NCBI GenBank assembly: GCA_002684055.1
Contig: NYUL01000008.1
Coordinates: forward strand, 13,461 to 18,539
Direction: 5' to 3'
Source: Gammaproteobacteria bacterium
GTDB taxonomy: Bacteria; Pseudomonadota; Gammaproteobacteria; Magnimaribacterales; TMED112
DNA length: 5,079 bases
Both the position numbers and the translations under genes were made by a program. The notes beneath the pieces are model-generated. The model saw only the letters and a program-made list of their open reading frames with translations, was not told where the DNA came from and did no database searches. The number at the start of each line of letters is the position of its first letter. Position 1 is the stretch's first letter. Shown piece by piece: positions 4,381-5,079 of the stretch.

Positions 4381-4547
4381 TCATTCTCCATTAGTTGTTG
4401 TGATAATTTATCCCTGAGAGCTTCACATCTAGGGATGTCGTACTGCTTAAAGTTGCCTCGCTTTTCTACGTGCTTGTAGTAGTGGATGGCGTTTTGGATG
4501 ATAGTGAAGTCTTCCAGGTCTAGGTTAAAGTTCATAACGGAAGTCAT
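4377..4547 (-). CDS. Small hypothetical protein (56 aa)
   Basis: This frame fills the gap between two other small genes. It starts at ATG 4547, overlapping the preceding stop as ATGA, and stops at TGA 4377-4379, overlapping the next start. An internal ATG at 4535 would give 52 residues. The protein reads MTSVMNFNLDLEDFTIIQNA and continues with IHYYKHVEKRGNFKQYDIPR, ending KLSQQLMENE. It looks like two helices joined by a basic-aromatic turn. I do not recognise a family, although short LDLEDF-type helical proteins are common in cyanophages. The double overlap is the strongest evidence that it is real. Confidence 0.8.
   Translation of the reverse strand: MTSVMNFNLDLEDFTIIQNAIHYYKHVEKRGNFKQYDIPRCEALRDKLSQQLMENE
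4386..4389 (-). promoter_or_regulatory. Shine-Dalgarno GGAG for 69-aa acidic protein
   Basis: GGAG lies five bases before ATG 4380, inside the last codons of the 56-residue gene. It is the clearest ribosome binding site in the window; most other starts depend on overlaps. Confidence 0.55.
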
Positions 4548-4753
4548 TCAGTATCAAGTTGTTGGACTAAGTTCAAAAGGTCATCAATCTCACTTGGTAA
4601 TCCACCAGTTGGGATATACATCTTAGCATACAATGCTACTCCAAATTTATCCTTAACAATGTTCTCTTTCATTTTAAGTTTCATCTTACGGACAGCATCA
4701 ATAATTTCGCTATTAAGATACAGTTGTGCTAGTTTGGGTTGTTCTAAGCTCAT
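4544..4753 (-). CDS. Small hypothetical protein (69 aa)
   Basis: I do not recognise this protein. It begins MSLEQPKLAQLYLNSEIIDA, has a lysine-rich helix VRKMKLKMKENIVKDK, a hydrophobic stretch FGVALYAKMYIPTGG, and ends SEIDDLLNLVQQLDTE. It has no signal peptide. A frame starting at TTG 4762 is open, but ATG 4753 gives the ATGA overlap with the preceding stop (4750-4753) that most other junctions here also show, so 4753 is the better start. No Shine-Dalgarno sequence is visible. The gene ends in another ATGA overlap. Confidence 0.78.
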   Translation of the reverse strand: MSLEQPKLAQLYLNSEIIDAVRKMKLKMKENIVKDKFGVALYAKMYIPTGGLPSEIDDLLNLVQQLDTE

Positions 4754-5025
4754 AGGAGACAATTAGCTAGAAAGTTCTCTGCTACTTGAGTTCCTTCAAG
4801 AATTTCTGTTGGCAACAAAGAATCTCCTGCATAAAACTGCCAGTATGTAACTGTAGTACCATCTGGTTTAGTTGGTGAGTCAGCTTGGCAAATCTTAGTG
4901 ATTCCAGTGGCTTCATTAAGACGTTGCTGAACTTCAGTAGGCAATAATGTCAAATTTAAACTAGTGAGCTCATAAATTACTGGTTGAAAAATTGTATGGA
5001 CCACCTGATTCGTTGCTTTAAGCAT
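4750..5025 (-). CDS. Hypothetical protein (91 aa), first gene of run
   Basis: I do not recognise this protein. It begins MLKATNQVVHTIFQPVIYEL and contains a mixed region TKICQADSPTKPDGTTVTYW (43-62) followed by QFYAGDSLLPTEILEGTQVA. Alternating polar and hydrophobic residues suggest some beta structure, unlike the helical small proteins after it. The start at ATG 5025 is followed directly by the conserved-looking frame and preceded by a T/A-rich stretch without a Shine-Dalgarno sequence. It overlaps the next gene by ATGA. A weak promoter candidate lies 20 bases upstream. Function is unknown; it may be the first gene of the glycosyltransferase operon or continue one from outside the window. 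Confidence 0.78.
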   Translation of the reverse strand: MLKATNQVVHTIFQPVIYELTSLNLTLLPTEVQQRLNEATGITKICQADSPTKPDGTTVTYWQFYAGDSLLPTEILEGTQVAENFLANCLL

Positions 5026-5045
5026 AATAATAAAAAGGTTTCAAT

Positions 5046-5075
5046 AATATATGTAGTGAGGTAATCAGATGTCTC
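5046..5075 (-). promoter_or_regulatory. Possible promoter before 91-aa gene
   Basis: On the minus strand GAGACA (5070-5075) and TATATT (5046-5051) are 18 bases apart, with the -10 box 20 bases before ATG 5025. The -35 matches four of six bases and the -10 five of six. The -35 shares AGACA with the promoter at 634-662. The area is AT-rich, so chance matches are likely, and the operon may start further upstream. Confidence 0.35.
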
Positions 5076-5079
5076 CCTC

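Noticed and set aside
3975..4479. Plus-strand open frames opposite the small-gene operon
   Set aside because: They are Ser/Cys-rich shadow peptides antisense to genes joined by ATGA overlaps.
5065..5079. Possible end of another minus-strand gene (codons GAG GGA GAC ATC then TGA)
   Set aside because: Only four codons are visible at the window edge, too few to separate a gene end from chance.
1..5079. CRISPR array or insertion sequence
   Set aside because: No regularly spaced direct repeats, transposase gene or terminal inverted repeats were seen.

Overview
The window looks like part of a tailed-phage genome, most likely a large T4-like cyanophage of marine Synechococcus or Prochlorococcus, although no structural or replication hallmark gene is present to prove it. 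The reasons are a cluster of tRNA genes, very tightly packed genes all on the minus strand, a run of very small proteins of unknown function, a tRNA-linked endonuclease of the type first known from a cyanobacterial intron, and a block of glycosyltransferases. The DNA is AT-rich by eye. Everything convincing lies on the minus strand, so transcription runs from high to low coordinates.

Region 1 (5079 to about 1376) is one long operon-like run of nine genes. Five small proteins without recognisable function (91, 69, 56, 69 and 68 residues) lead into three glycosyltransferases: a GT25-like enzyme, a GT4-like enzyme with an EX7E motif, and a GT11 alpha-1,2-fucosyltransferase-like enzyme. A 57-residue protein closes the run. 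Six of the eight junctions are four-base ATGA stop/start overlaps and the other two have gaps of 4 and 1 bases. Few starts have a Shine-Dalgarno sequence, so translational coupling is likely. Several start codons were moved from the longest possible frame to the ATG that gives the tight junction.

Region 2 (about 1379 to 668) begins with a strong sigma70-type promoter (TTGACC, 17 bp, TATACT with an extended -10) lying over a perfect inverted repeat. It should drive tRNA-Arg(UCU), then a PD-(D/E)XK endonuclease related to the homing endonuclease I-Ssp6803I, then a 51-residue protein. Region 3 (662 to 420) is a 63-residue unknown protein behind a promoter whose spacer is filled by a 20-bp imperfect dyad. 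Region 4 (434 to 1) is a second tRNA unit: a consensus promoter, tRNA-Met(CAU), a hairpin-rich spacer, tRNA-Thr(UGU), tRNA-Arg(CCG) with an encoded CCA, and the 5' end of another tRNA cut by the window edge.

Taken together (inference), the long operon probably supplies a sugar-transfer module for virion glycosylation or for changing the host surface. The tRNA units supplement host decoding, and the endonuclease may help spread or maintain the tRNA cassette. The main leads are the co-transcribed tRNA-endonuclease pair and the symmetric elements placed over two of the promoters.
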